The notes under the pieces are model-generated. The model had not been told where the DNA came from and did not search any database. It saw nothing but the letters and a program-made list of their open reading frames with translations. This document shows, in pieces, positions 1-7,315 of a stretch of 13,222 bases of DNA. Every line of letters begins with the position of its first letter. Position 1 is the stretch's first letter. The stretch is from DSFT01 sp032249175 (GTDB lineage: Bacteria > Hydrothermota > Hydrothermia > LBFQ01 > DSFT01). A program made the position numbers and the translations under genes. Where the stretch lies: assembly GCA_032249175.1 (NCBI GenBank), contig JAVVGK010000032.1:1-13222 (forward strand), given 5' to 3'.

Positions 1-192
1 GAATTAAAATCCATTAGAGAAGAGGCAAAAATAAAGGAAGAGATGCATAGAAATTGGGATAATCCTGAGTATTGGAAAAAGATATATGAAAGAAGGTTTG
101 GAGAACCTTTCCCTTATCCCGATGAAACTGATGTTATGAAGATAAGAAAAATTTTAAGGAAAAAATTTGAAGAAGTTTTTGAAAAGAAATGA
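1..192 (+). CDS. C-terminal fragment of an unrecognised charged protein (5' end outside window)
   Basis: Frame 1 is open from the first base to a TGA at 190-192 and encodes 63 residues. The fragment is rich in Lys, Arg and Glu. It has a mid-section with NPEYWKKIYERRFGEPFPYP, then a basic helix ending in FEEVFEKK. I do not recognise the family. It does not resemble the C-terminus I would expect of V-ATPase subunit A, which often precedes subunit B. Its codons use more AGG and AAG than the genes after 859, resembling the S74-domain gene at 11910. It is separated from the V-ATPase gene by about 670 bp of repeats, so it probably belongs to another transcription unit. That it is coding is inferred from the uninterrupted frame and balanced protein-like composition; function is unknown. 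Confidence 0.6.
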   Translation, partial: ELKSIREEAKIKEEMHRNWDNPEYWKKIYERRFGEPFPYPDETDVMKIRKILRKKFEEVFEKK

Positions 193-220
193 TACAAATC
201 AAAATAGATGATATAGAAAA

Positions 221-394
221 TGCTTTGTCCAATAAATAGTGTTAAGTAGTTGATAAGCAAGGATTTATAAAATTTTAATTAGATTACTGAATTTATTGAA
301 GGAATTTAAGGGGGGAAGGAAAGCCGAAGGCTTATTTATAGGGCTGGTGGGAAAACATAGAAAAAATAAATAATTCCAAAATTATTAGACAACA
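221..394 (+). repeat. Structured intergenic repeat, copy 1 (divergent)
   Basis: First of three direct copies. The left end TGCTTTGTCCAATAA (221-235) is an imperfect inverted match to the right end TTATTAGACAACA (382-394). The copy lacks the GC hairpin seen in the others. It keeps AAGCC-GAA-GGCTT (321-333), a degraded G-run block GGGCTGGTGGG (341-351), and the terminal hairpin AATAATT-CCAA-AATTATT (369-386). A short AAA-rich tail links it to copy 2. No coding potential is shared between copies. Confidence 0.85.
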
Positions 395-405
395 CCCAAA
401 GTAAA

Positions 406-608
406 TGCTTTGCCTAATAAATAGTGTTAAGTTCCTGATAATCAATAAGTTATGAAAAATTTTCTAAAACTATTGGTTTAATGGGGGGAATTTAAGGGGG
501 GCTTTGCCCCCCAAGGCATAAAAATGGGCATTTATAAGGCGAAGCCTTATTTTCAGGGTGGGTGGGAAAATATAATAAAATAAATAATTTTGGAATTATT
601 GGATAACA
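406..608 (+). repeat. Structured intergenic repeat, copy 2 (best preserved)
   Basis: Ends are TGCTTTGCCTAATAA (406-420) and TTATTGGATAACA (596-608), inverted to each other with mismatches. In order it holds the near-palindrome CTGATAATCAA, then a perfect 7 bp hairpin GGGGGGC-TTT-GCCCCCC (496-512). Next come a GGG (526-528), a perfect 7 bp hairpin ATAAGGC-GAA-GCCTTAT (534-550), GGGTGGGTGGG (556-566) and hairpin AATAATT-TTGG-AATTATT (583-600). Its tail ACACAAAATAAA is shared with copy 3, so the unit is about 214 bp. Confidence 0.9.
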
Positions 609-619
609 CACAAAATAAA

Positions 620-823
620 TGCTTTGTCCAATAAATAATGTTAAGTGATTGATTATCAATAACTTATAAAAATTTCGGGAGATTATTGATTTTATCGGGG
701 GTTCATTGAAGGGGGCGAAAGCCCCCTGCCGAAAAATGGGTATTTATAAGGCGAAGGCTTAAATATAGGGTGGGTGGGCAAAATATAGAAAAATAAATAG
801 TTTTAGAATTATTGGACAATGCA
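620..823 (+). repeat. Structured intergenic repeat, copy 3
   Basis: Terminal inverted repeats TGCTTTGTCCAATAA (620-634) and TTATTGGACAATGCA (809-823) match with one mismatch over 15 bp, the clearest in the set. Inside are the perfect palindrome TTGATTATCAA, hairpin GGGGGC-GAAA-GCCCCC (711-726), GGG (738-740), a hairpin with one mismatch around a GAA loop (747-761), and GGGTGGGTGGG (768-778). It ends 35 bp before the V-ATPase B start codon. Confidence 0.9.
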
Positions 824-843
824 CAAAATAAAACTTTTTATCC

Positions 844-854
844 TTTAAAATTTT
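844..854 (+). promoter_or_regulatory. TTTAAAATTTT motif upstream of atpB; possible -10-like promoter element
   Basis: TTTAAAATTTT followed by four bases (CAAT) and the ATG at 859. The same 11-mer with the same 4-base gap precedes the genes starting at 7297 (minus) and 9246 (plus). There is no Shine-Dalgarno sequence. A promoter role for a leaderless mRNA is inferred from position only. Confidence 0.4.
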
Positions 855-858
855 CAAT

Positions 859-2244
859 ATGACTGATTTATCTGTTAAAGAATGGACATCTGTTGATTAC
901 ATATCTGGACCTCTTTTAATAGTAAAAAATGCCAAGGAATTATCTTATGGGGCATTAGTTGAAATAGAAACTGAAACAGGTATTAAGAGAAGTGGTCAAG
1001 TTCTTGAAGTTACAGAAGAATTTGCTGTAATTCAAGTTCTTGAAGGAACACTTGGACTTGATGTTAAAACATGCAAAATAAAATTAGTTGAAGATGTTAT
1101 TCGTTTTGGAGTAAGTAGAAATATGATTGGAAGAATATTCAACGGAAGAGGAGAACCAATTGATGACCTTGGCCCAGTTATTCCAGAAAAGAAATTGCCA
1201 ATTATTGGTTCTCCAATAAATCCCGTTGCAAGAGAGAAACCATCTGATTTTATTCAAACAGGAATTTCTGCTATTGATGGCTTTAATACACTTGTAAGAG
1301 GTCAAAAATTACCTATATTTTCTGGTTCGGGACTTCCAGCAAACGAAATAGCAGCAATGATTATGAGATATGCTACTGTTAGGGGTGAAGGTGAGCAGTT
1401 TTTAATTGTATTTGGTGCTATTGGTATAACTCAAAGAGAGTATGCCTATTTTAAACAACAATTTGAAGAAATGGGAGCAAGTAATAGACTAATAGCATTT
1501 ATAAACTTAGCTGATGACCCTACTATTGAAAGAATTTTAACACCAAGATTTGCTTTAACTGTTGCTGAATACTTCGCATTTGAATTAGATTATCATGTTC
1601 TCGTTATTTTAACTGATATTACAAATTATTGTGAGGCATTAAGAGAAATTTCATCAGCAAGGGAAGAAGTTCCAGGTAGAAGAGGTTATCCTGGTTATAT
1701 GTACACAGATTTGGCAAGTATATATGAAAGAGCAGGAAGAATTAAAGGTAAAAAAGGCTCAGTTACCCAAATTCCAATTTTAACCATGCCTGATGATGAT
1801 ATTACCCATCCAATACCAGACTTAACAGGTTATATAACAGAGGGGCAAATTGTTTTATCAAGAGAATTACATAGACTTGGTATATTTCCTCCAATTGACA
1901 TATTGCCATCACTTTCAAGATTGATGAATAATGGAATTGGTGAAGGTAAAACGGAGAAATATCACAGACAATGGGCTGATCAAATTTTTGCTGCTTATGC
2001 GAGAGGTAAGGATAATAGAAGACTTGCTGCTATTGTAGGTGAAGATGCTTTATCTGAAATAGATAGGAAATATATTAAATTTGCTGATGAATTTGAAAAA
2101 GTTATGATAAATCAAGGATTTGAAGGTAGAACTATTGAGCAAACATTTGAAGTAGGATGGAAGTTATTATCAATACTACCAAGAAGTGAATTGGTTAGGA
2201 TTTCAAAAGAGTACCTTGATAAGTTTTATAAAACTTCTGAGTGA
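859..2244 (+). CDS. atpB: V-type ATPase/ATP synthase subunit B (non-catalytic, regulatory)
   Basis: 461 residues, normal length for the prokaryotic V/A-type B subunit. This subunit alternates with catalytic subunit A in the cytoplasmic A3B3 head of the rotary H+ or Na+ ATPase. Visible signatures are the beta-barrel region at about 10-80, GRIFNGRGEPID at 91-102, and the degenerate nucleotide loop FSGSGLPANE at 154-163. The lack of a true GxxGxGKT P-loop marks it as B and not A. The family block SAREEVPGRRGYPGYMYTDL lies near 266-285, before ASIYERAGR. The helical C-terminal domain follows. The ATG at 859 is chosen because the family alignment begins here and TTTAAAATTTT sits just upstream. Unusually, it is not flanked by A, D, E or I subunit genes: repeats lie upstream and a TPR gene overlaps its stop by GTGA. 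Confidence 0.97.
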   Translation: MTDLSVKEWTSVDYISGPLLIVKNAKELSYGALVEIETETGIKRSGQVLEVTEEFAVIQVLEGTLGLDVKTCKIKLVEDVIRFGVSRNMIGRIFNGRGEPIDDLGPVIPEKKLPIIGSPINPVAREKPSDFIQTGISAIDGFNTLVRGQKLPIFSGSGLPANEIAAMIMRYATVRGEGEQFLIVFGAIGITQREYAYFKQQFEEMGASNRLIAFINLADDPTIERILTPRFALTVAEYFAFELDYHVLVILTDITNYCEALREISSAREEVPGRRGYPGYMYTDLASIYERAGRIKGKKGSVTQIPILTMPDDDITHPIPDLTGYITEGQIVLSRELHRLGIFPPIDILPSLSRLMNNGIGEGKTEKYHRQWADQIFAAYARGKDNRRLAAIVGEDALSEIDRKYIKFADEFEKVMINQGFEGRTIEQTFEVGWKLLSILPRSELVRISKEYLDKFYKTSE

Positions 2245-3881
2245 TTTTTTTAATTTTATTAACCGATACAATAGAAATTAAATTAAAACAAAGAATAAAG
2301 TTAAAAGATACATTTGCTTTAAAGGAGTTGGCTAATTATTATTTAAAAAAACAAGATTACAAAAAAGCCTTAAAACTACTTGAAAAATACATTAAACACA
2401 TAGATGATAGCTCAGCTTATGACTTAATAATAAGAATTCATGGGACTTTAAAAGATTTGAAAGGTGGATATAATTGGTCAAAAAAAGCATATTTTAAATT
2501 TCCTGATAATATTACATTTCTCAAATACCAAGCAATTTTTTTAGATAATATGGATAAAGTTGAAGAAGCTTATAGTATTTTTAAAAAGCTTTATGAAATG
2601 GATACATCAAATTTAGAGAATCTTGTAAATTATGGAATAATTTTATATAGAAAGAAAGATTACGATAAAGCGTTAATTTATTTAAAAAAAGCAGATAGTA
2701 TTTTAAGTAATTTTGAAATAAAAGGCTCAATTGATGTTTTTTTAAAAAATCAAGAATTACATTATAGGGTTCTTGCTGCTTTATCTTCTATTTATAGCAA
2801 AAAGGAAGATAAGGAGAATGCTATATTAGCAGGCGTTAGAGCATATATTTATTCCTTAAAAGAAAAAAAGGAATTTAATAAATTTCTTGTAAGTATGCTA
2901 TTTACATATAAAGAATATGAAAGGGTTATTGAAATATGTGAAGATTTATTAAAGAGTTATCCTGATGAGGACTATTGTTGGAAATACAAAGGCTTTTCCT
3001 ATTTTAAAATAGCAGAAAAAGAAAAACAAGATAGTTTTTATTCAAAAGTAATTGAAAATTTACAAATGGCAAATAGCATCTCATATTCAGTAGAAAATGA
3101 CTTCTTTATTGCTTATTCTTACTATAAACTTAAAATGAAAGAAAGAGCTTATAAAATTATTGATAAAATTTTAGATTTTAATGATGATTATAAAATTTCA
3201 AAAATTTATTGGTTAATAGAAGATAAAGACTATGAAAAAGCGAAAAATTTAGCATTAAGTGTTAAGTCAAAAAAACCATCGTTTTTTTTAGCATTAGCAA
3301 AACTATTTGAAAATGAAAATAAATTAAAACTTGCTGAAAAGTACTATAAATTAGCAATTCAATATGACAAAGATAACTTAACAAGATATAGGGAGCTTTC
3401 TAATTTCTATAAAAAAATAGGCTTTCCGAAAAAGTCAAAGGAAATTTTAATTGAATACACTAAAAGAAAGCCAAAGGATTATTTAGCATATTTTGAATTA
3501 GCAGAAGAATACAATAAAGAAGGTGATTTTCAAAAAGCACAACATTATTATGAAGAAACAATAAAAATTATCCAAGAAATAATAGATACGACAACTGATA
3601 AGCAACTTATTGCCTTCGCATCAATGATTTATAATAATTATGGATATATGTTAGTTAATGAAAATATAGATATAGATAAGGGTTTTGAATTAATAAAGAA
3701 GGCAATTTCTTTAAATCCTAACGATGCCTCTATATTAGATTCCTATGGTTGGGCATTATTTAAAAAGGGTGAGTATGAAGAAGCTTTTAAGTATATTAAG
3801 CAAGCTTATGAAAAGAAACCTGATGATAATGAAATTAAAAATCACTACGAAATAATAAAAAAGATATTGAATTTGGAATAA
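2241..3881 (+). CDS. Tetratricopeptide-repeat protein
   Basis: 546 residues beginning with GTG inside the atpB stop (GTGA), so translational coupling is likely. The protein is largely paired helices of TPR type: about 26-56 (ALKELANYYLKKQDYKKALK), 128-150 (LVNYGIILYRKKDYDKALIY), then a degenerate middle. Four or five clearer repeats lie at about 345-545, including YLAYFELAEEYNKEGDFQKA and ILDSYGWALFKKGEYEEAFK, with the typical asparagine/proline turns LNPND and KKPDD. There is a short hydrophobic start (IFLILL) but no convincing signal peptide or lipobox. TPR proteins act as protein-protein scaffolds; the partner cannot be read from the sequence. Co-transcription with atpB is the only hint of a role. 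It ends 6 bp from the stop of the convergent minus-strand operon. Confidence 0.9.
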   Translation: MIFLILLTDTIEIKLKQRIKLKDTFALKELANYYLKKQDYKKALKLLEKYIKHIDDSSAYDLIIRIHGTLKDLKGGYNWSKKAYFKFPDNITFLKYQAIFLDNMDKVEEAYSIFKKLYEMDTSNLENLVNYGIILYRKKDYDKALIYLKKADSILSNFEIKGSIDVFLKNQELHYRVLAALSSIYSKKEDKENAILAGVRAYIYSLKEKKEFNKFLVSMLFTYKEYERVIEICEDLLKSYPDEDYCWKYKGFSYFKIAEKEKQDSFYSKVIENLQMANSISYSVENDFFIAYSYYKLKMKERAYKIIDKILDFNDDYKISKIYWLIEDKDYEKAKNLALSVKSKKPSFFLALAKLFENENKLKLAEKYYKLAIQYDKDNLTRYRELSNFYKKIGFPKKSKEILIEYTKRKPKDYLAYFELAEEYNKEGDFQKAQHYYEETIKIIQEIIDTTTDKQLIAFASMIYNNYGYMLVNENIDIDKGFELIKKAISLNPNDASILDSYGWALFKKGEYEEAFKYIKQAYEKKPDDNEIKNHYEIIKKILNLE

Positions 3882-3887
3882 AAACAT

Positions 3888-4898
3888 TTAAATTTTAATT
3901 TTGCTAAATAGGAAGTAATTTAAATAAAGAAAAATGGGCAAGAAGTTATAAACTTCCTTTTCATAATTACTTAGTGTTCCTGAAATTGTATAGGTAAAAA
4001 TTAATGTTGAGATAACAATTGCGAATGATTTTGAAAGTGATAAATCATTCTTTTGAGAAAGAAAGAAACCTGTTAAATAACCTAAATTAGAGGCTATTGC
4101 TGAGTATTTATAATCCTTTGTTAAATTATAAAAGCTATAACCAAAAGAAAATGATGAGAAACCTTCAAAAAAAACATCACCGTTTGTAGTCTCTCTTTCA
4201 AAATAAGATAAAAACAAATTCAAAGCATTTATAAGAGAACTACTAAAAGAACTCTTTATATCAAATAAACTATTTTCAAAACTATAATAATTATAGTAAA
4301 ACAAAAGTGTTAAAAAAATTCCTCGTGTTATATTTGGTATTTTAGGTTTAATATAGTACGAAGTGATAAAACAAAAGTTGTTTTCAATCATACTCCAAAC
4401 AATTCTGTCATAAGTATCAAGAACTAAATAGTTTTTTAAATAAGAAATAATTGCACAAGAGGTTGAAGAATAAACCATAGAAGAAGTAATTGGTGAAAAC
4501 TTTAAGCTTAAAACATAACTAAAACCTGTCCAAATTATAGGAAAATAAACTCTTAAAGGTTTTACAAAATTTTCAGGAATTTCAATAACATTAGCAAAAT
4601 CAGAATAAAATACATAAGAAATTAATGCTTGTGAAGTTAAATAGTGTATTAAAAAACTTTGATTTCTTGAATAGTTTTGAACAATTTTAAAATAACTTAA
4701 ACTATCTAAAATAATTATTTCTTTTGAGAAATTATTCTCATCATTTAAAAAATAACCCTCCATTATGTAATTGTTTTTATATTTGAAAAAATAAATATAA
4801 TTTGGTTTTCTTTCAAATAAATTATATGGATTAGTGTTTTTTATTTCGGATAATGGTTTAGCACTTTCTAAAACTTGCTGAATTACAATAAATATCAT
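3888..4898 (-). CDS. Hypothetical multi-pass membrane protein, last gene of the Kelch operon
   Basis: 336 residues with ATG overlapping the preceding lipoprotein stop (ATGA at 4895-4898). I do not recognise the family. The first 90 or so residues are mixed and look soluble, with a possible N-terminal anchor. From about residue 95 on there are several aromatic, moderately hydrophobic segments (FPIIWTGFSYVLSLKF, GIFLTLLFYYNYYSF, SFAIVISTLIFTYTISG, FLPIFLYLNYFLF). They suggest five to seven membrane passes with Ser/Tyr-rich loops. The protein ends in a short basic tail (FSKIKI), as expected on the cytoplasmic side. Transcription converges with the TPR gene, the two stops being 6 bp apart, and no hairpin terminator is visible between them. 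Operon position suggests an envelope role, but this is inference. Confidence 0.75.
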   Translation of the reverse strand: MIFIVIQQVLESAKPLSEIKNTNPYNLFERKPNYIYFFKYKNNYIMEGYFLNDENNFSKEIIILDSLSYFKIVQNYSRNQSFLIHYLTSQALISYVFYSDFANVIEIPENFVKPLRVYFPIIWTGFSYVLSLKFSPITSSMVYSSTSCAIISYLKNYLVLDTYDRIVWSMIENNFCFITSYYIKPKIPNITRGIFLTLLFYYNYYSFENSLFDIKSSFSSSLINALNLFLSYFERETTNGDVFFEGFSSFSFGYSFYNLTKDYKYSAIASNLGYLTGFFLSQKNDLSLSKSFAIVISTLIFTYTISGTLSNYEKEVYNFLPIFLYLNYFLFSKIKI

Positions 4899-5341
4899 TT
4901 ACAAGCATTAGTGGTATCCTTCTTCATCCACCAAGTACCATCTTGACTTTCATAATTGTTATCTGAGTATATTCTAAATGTTCCATATGAGCTATCATTT
5001 ATTACACTTCCATTAAATTTAGCTACAACTTTAATTATAAATGTCATCGTATCAGTTTGTAATTTTAATGAAGAACCACATATTGTTCCTTTTATATCAA
5101 CACTATCAAAAAATTGACTTGAATTATCCATATCATATAATTTCCCACTTAATAGATTTCCATTTTGATTAATTTGAGAACAAATTTGACCTGTTTGACT
5201 ATTATAAGGTGGGTCAGGCGGTAATTTCCATGAACCTTTCCATACTCCCGCCATATTTTGTGATGGCTCTTGACAAGATTCTGAAATATCCTTCTTTTTA
5301 CATCCAAAAATAAAAAGAATAATAATTATTAAGATAGGCAT
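4895..5341 (-). CDS. Small predicted lipoprotein with lipocalin-like barrel features
   Basis: 148 residues. The N-terminus is a short hydrophobic stretch ending in a lipobox, FIFGC with Cys14, followed by KKKD. It should therefore be exported and lipidated. The mature part begins with a spacer and continues AGVWKGSWKLPP (about 31-42), then GNLLSGKLYDM and further alternating beta segments with GTICGS, ending GTWWMKKD. The pattern GxWxGxW followed by QNGNLLSGxL is common in small exported beta-barrel lipoproteins, but no named family is certain. Four cysteines besides Cys14 could form disulfides. Its ATG lies 2 bp beyond the upstream flippase stop. TTTAAAATTTA precedes the start by 3 nt but also encodes the end of the upstream gene. 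Confidence 0.85.
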   Translation of the reverse strand: MPILIIIILFIFGCKKKDISESCQEPSQNMAGVWKGSWKLPPDPPYNSQTGQICSQINQNGNLLSGKLYDMDNSSQFFDSVDIKGTICGSSLKLQTDTMTFIIKVVAKFNGSVINDSSYGTFRIYSDNNYESQDGTWWMKKDTTNACK

Positions 5342-5343
5342 AT

Positions 5344-6435
5344 CTAAATTTTAAAGCTTATGCTAATCAAGTTTGAAATAATTGTGCTTAAAAGAAAAGA
5401 TAATGCAATACCATTATAACCAAAAAATTTAAATAACATTATGGATAAAATGAAGTAAAAAATAACGAATGAGGTATTGAAAATGAGAAAAGGTTTCGGA
5501 TTATTTGAAACTCTTTCCTTTAATATAAAAATTGAAAAAATAGCAGAAATTAAAAACGCAAATGAAAACAAAATTAATGAGAAATAAAACTTTAAAAAAG
5601 TTTTGCCTCCTATAATAATAAGAAGAAGATAACCTAAAATTAGTTCAGAAATAAAAAGAAAGAATGAAAAAATCAGATATTTTTTAAAAAATTCATAAAA
5701 ATAATTCGGATTTGAGCTTATATTTATAACTGCAATTGATAACGGTGCATTTAAAACTTGTCTAATAAAATTATCAATCCTCCTAATTAAAACAAATCCT
5801 GAAACATCGCCCACATTTCCAAAAAATCCAAGAATAAATCTATCCAAATATCTATAAATAGGACTTGTTAAAGAAGAAAGAAATGAAACCTTATAGTAAT
5901 CTTTTATTTGAAAAATAATCTCTTTTTTAAGAGTTAATGGTGGTTTTATTAAAATAATTAAAAATAAGCAAAAAATCAGATAAACGAGAAAATATATAAA
6001 AATAACTGATGTTGTCTCTTTTGGTTTTAAAATAAAAATTAAAGAAATCGTTGTAATAATTGAAAAGGCATTTATTATATTAGAAGTTGTGAATTTCTTA
6101 ATAGCGTAAAGATAACTTAAAAAAATTGGAAAAATAGCGTAAGGGAAAAAAAGGAAAATTTTAAAATTAAAAATAGAAAAAATTAAATAAAAAAAGGAAG
6201 TTAAAATCAGTGATTTTGTAAGTAAAATTTTACTATCTTTAAGGCTCATTTTTGGGATAAAATTTTGAAAAGTTGCTTCAAAACTAACAATAAATACACT
6301 TGAAATTGAAAGTGATATTGACTGAATTAAAAAGAAATTATCTAATGTTTTCAAATCTAAAAAAATAAAAAGCACTTTCAAATTTAAAAAACCAAGTCCG
6401 ATATTAATTAAATTTAAAATTGAATTAAAAAACAA
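5344..6435 (-). CDS. Polysaccharide flippase-like (Wzx/MATE-type) membrane protein
   Basis: 363 residues, almost entirely membrane segments (about ten to twelve), very rich in Phe and Ile. Between helices it has SPIYRYLDRFILGFFGNVGD at about 188-207. This resembles the 'DR.ILG.F' loop of Wzx-type oligosaccharide flippases of the MOP superfamily. A basic patch RRIDNFIRQV follows. It is shorter than the usual 400-480 residues for Wzx, so it may be a reduced member or a distant relative. The expected role would be moving a lipid-linked sugar across the inner membrane, but no glycosyltransferases lie in the window to support it. Its start lies inside the last 11 bp of the Kelch gene, so the two are co-translated. 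The N-terminus is chosen at the first ATG of the frame; later starts are possible. Confidence 0.7.
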   Translation of the reverse strand: MFFNSILNLINIGLGFLNLKVLFIFLDLKTLDNFFLIQSISLSISSVFIVSFEATFQNFIPKMSLKDSKILLTKSLILTSFFYLIFSIFNFKIFLFFPYAIFPIFLSYLYAIKKFTTSNIINAFSIITTISLIFILKPKETTSVIFIYFLVYLIFCLFLIILIKPPLTLKKEIIFQIKDYYKVSFLSSLTSPIYRYLDRFILGFFGNVGDVSGFVLIRRIDNFIRQVLNAPLSIAVINISSNPNYFYEFFKKYLIFSFFLFISELILGYLLLIIIGGKTFLKFYFSLILFSFAFLISAIFSIFILKERVSNNPKPFLIFNTSFVIFYFILSIMLFKFFGYNGIALSFLLSTIISNLISISFKI

Positions 6436-7297
6436 TAGGAGAAACCTTAAATATCTCTACTTTATTTGTAACATAAATTTCATTTCCTATTACTGCTGAA
6501 CCAAGTCCCCTTCTTGGTGTTTTCATATCAGTTACATACGACCAAGTGTCACTATTAGGGTCATATTTAAAAACCTTTGAAGAAATAGTATTTGAAGATG
6601 TTTGACCCCCAAAAACATATATATTATTATCTAAAACTGAACATGTATGATTTTTTAAGCTAATATCTAAACTTTTTTTTTCAATCCAAGAATCTGCTAT
6701 AACATCATAAGCTTCAACTTTATTATTATCTCCTCCAATTACATAAATTTGTCCATTTAAGACAACTGCACATGCTCCATTCCTTGAATATTTTAATGAT
6801 GCTTTTTGATTAAATGAATTGCTTGTAGGGTTAAATTCATAAAATGAAGAAGTATTTGCTCCAACAATAATATAAATTTTGTTATTTAAAACAACAGCAA
6901 AACATCCTCCTGTTTCAAAAGGCAAATTTCCTAAATCTTGATATGTTTTTGAATTTAAATCATAAGAAAAAAAGTAATCTGTTGGAGTATTAGCAATATA
7001 ACCTCCGAAAATATAAACTTTATTATTATAAACAGCAATACAGGAATTTTTTAAATGAATAGGAGCTATTAAAGTTTCAGAAATTTGATAAGAATTATTA
7101 TTGTAAATAATCATCCTTGAAGTTGAATAATCATTAAAACTTGTATCTCCTCCAAATATATAAAAGCTATTTAAGCTTGATGTCCATCCAAAATTTGCTA
7201 CTTTATAAGGTAAAGGATTTCCATCTTGCCAAAACTTTTCCGTATCACTTTTAGCACAGGATAAAATGAAAATTAAAAATATAGAAAATTTCTTCAT
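6425..7297 (-). CDS. Kelch-repeat beta-propeller lipoprotein
   Basis: 290 residues. Signal peptide MKKFSIFLIFILSC has the lipobox ILSC and Cys14 as the lipidation site. The rest is built of Kelch motifs, each with a beta strand, a Gly-Gly pair and a later Tyr/Trp spaced pair. Examples are NSFYIFGG (about 43-50), NKVYIFGG (92-99), a degenerate NKIYIIVG (139-146), GQIYVIGG (182-189), NNIYVFGG (224-231) and NEIYVTNK (272-279). Phrases such as YDVIADSW and YDPNSDTW fill the other end of the blades. About six blades would close one propeller. Kelch propellers bind proteins or sugars and some are enzymes, but nothing here gives a substrate. It opens the minus-strand operon down to 3888 and carries its own upstream TTTAAAATTTT. 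Confidence 0.9.
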   Translation of the reverse strand: MKKFSIFLIFILSCAKSDTEKFWQDGNPLPYKVANFGWTSSLNSFYIFGGDTSFNDYSTSRMIIYNNNSYQISETLIAPIHLKNSCIAVYNNKVYIFGGYIANTPTDYFFSYDLNSKTYQDLGNLPFETGGCFAVVLNNKIYIIVGANTSSFYEFNPTSNSFNQKASLKYSRNGACAVVLNGQIYVIGGDNNKVEAYDVIADSWIEKKSLDISLKNHTCSVLDNNIYVFGGQTSSNTISSKVFKYDPNSDTWSYVTDMKTPRRGLGSAVIGNEIYVTNKVEIFKVSPIVF

Positions 7298-7301
7298 GCT
7301 T

Positions 7302-7312
7302 AAAATTTTAAA
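7302..7312 (-). promoter_or_regulatory. TTTAAAATTTT motif upstream of the Kelch operon
   Basis: Read on the minus strand the sequence is TTTAAAATTTT-AAGC-ATG, the same motif and 4-base gap as at atpB and sucC. No Shine-Dalgarno sequence is present. It lies between repeat copy 4 and the Kelch start. A promoter role is inferred. Confidence 0.4.
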
Positions 7313-7315
7313 GGT

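Larger units (their letters stand above)
193..858. other. Non-coding stretch filled by three repeat units
   Basis: Apart from the three repeat copies, this stretch holds only 28 bp before copy 1, short A-rich linkers and the 35 bp leader of atpB. I see no conserved reading frame, tRNA or intrinsic terminator. The GC hairpins in it are followed by A-rich sequence, not a T-run. Confidence 0.8.

Noticed and set aside
496..512. GC-rich hairpins in the repeats as intrinsic terminators (also 711-726 and 7415-7431)
   Set aside because: In either direction the stem is followed by A-rich or mixed sequence and not a T-run.
526..579. Short reading frames starting MGIYK/MGIFK in repeat copies 2, 3 and 4
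   Set aside because: Lengths and downstream residues differ (about 8 to 18 codons) and copy 1 lacks the frame, so pairing and not protein seems conserved.
221..823. CRISPR array
   Set aside because: Units are about 200 bp and diverged, with no short identical repeats and no unique spacers.
1084..1305. Minus-strand open frame of 73 codons
   Set aside because: It lies wholly inside the V-ATPase B gene, and its Asn/Trp/Ser-rich product is typical of an antisense shadow.
6155..6165. TTTAAAATTTT on the minus strand inside the flippase gene as a promoter
   Set aside because: It encodes part of a Phe/Asn/Lys/Ile membrane segment and precedes no start, so it is likely AT-rich background.
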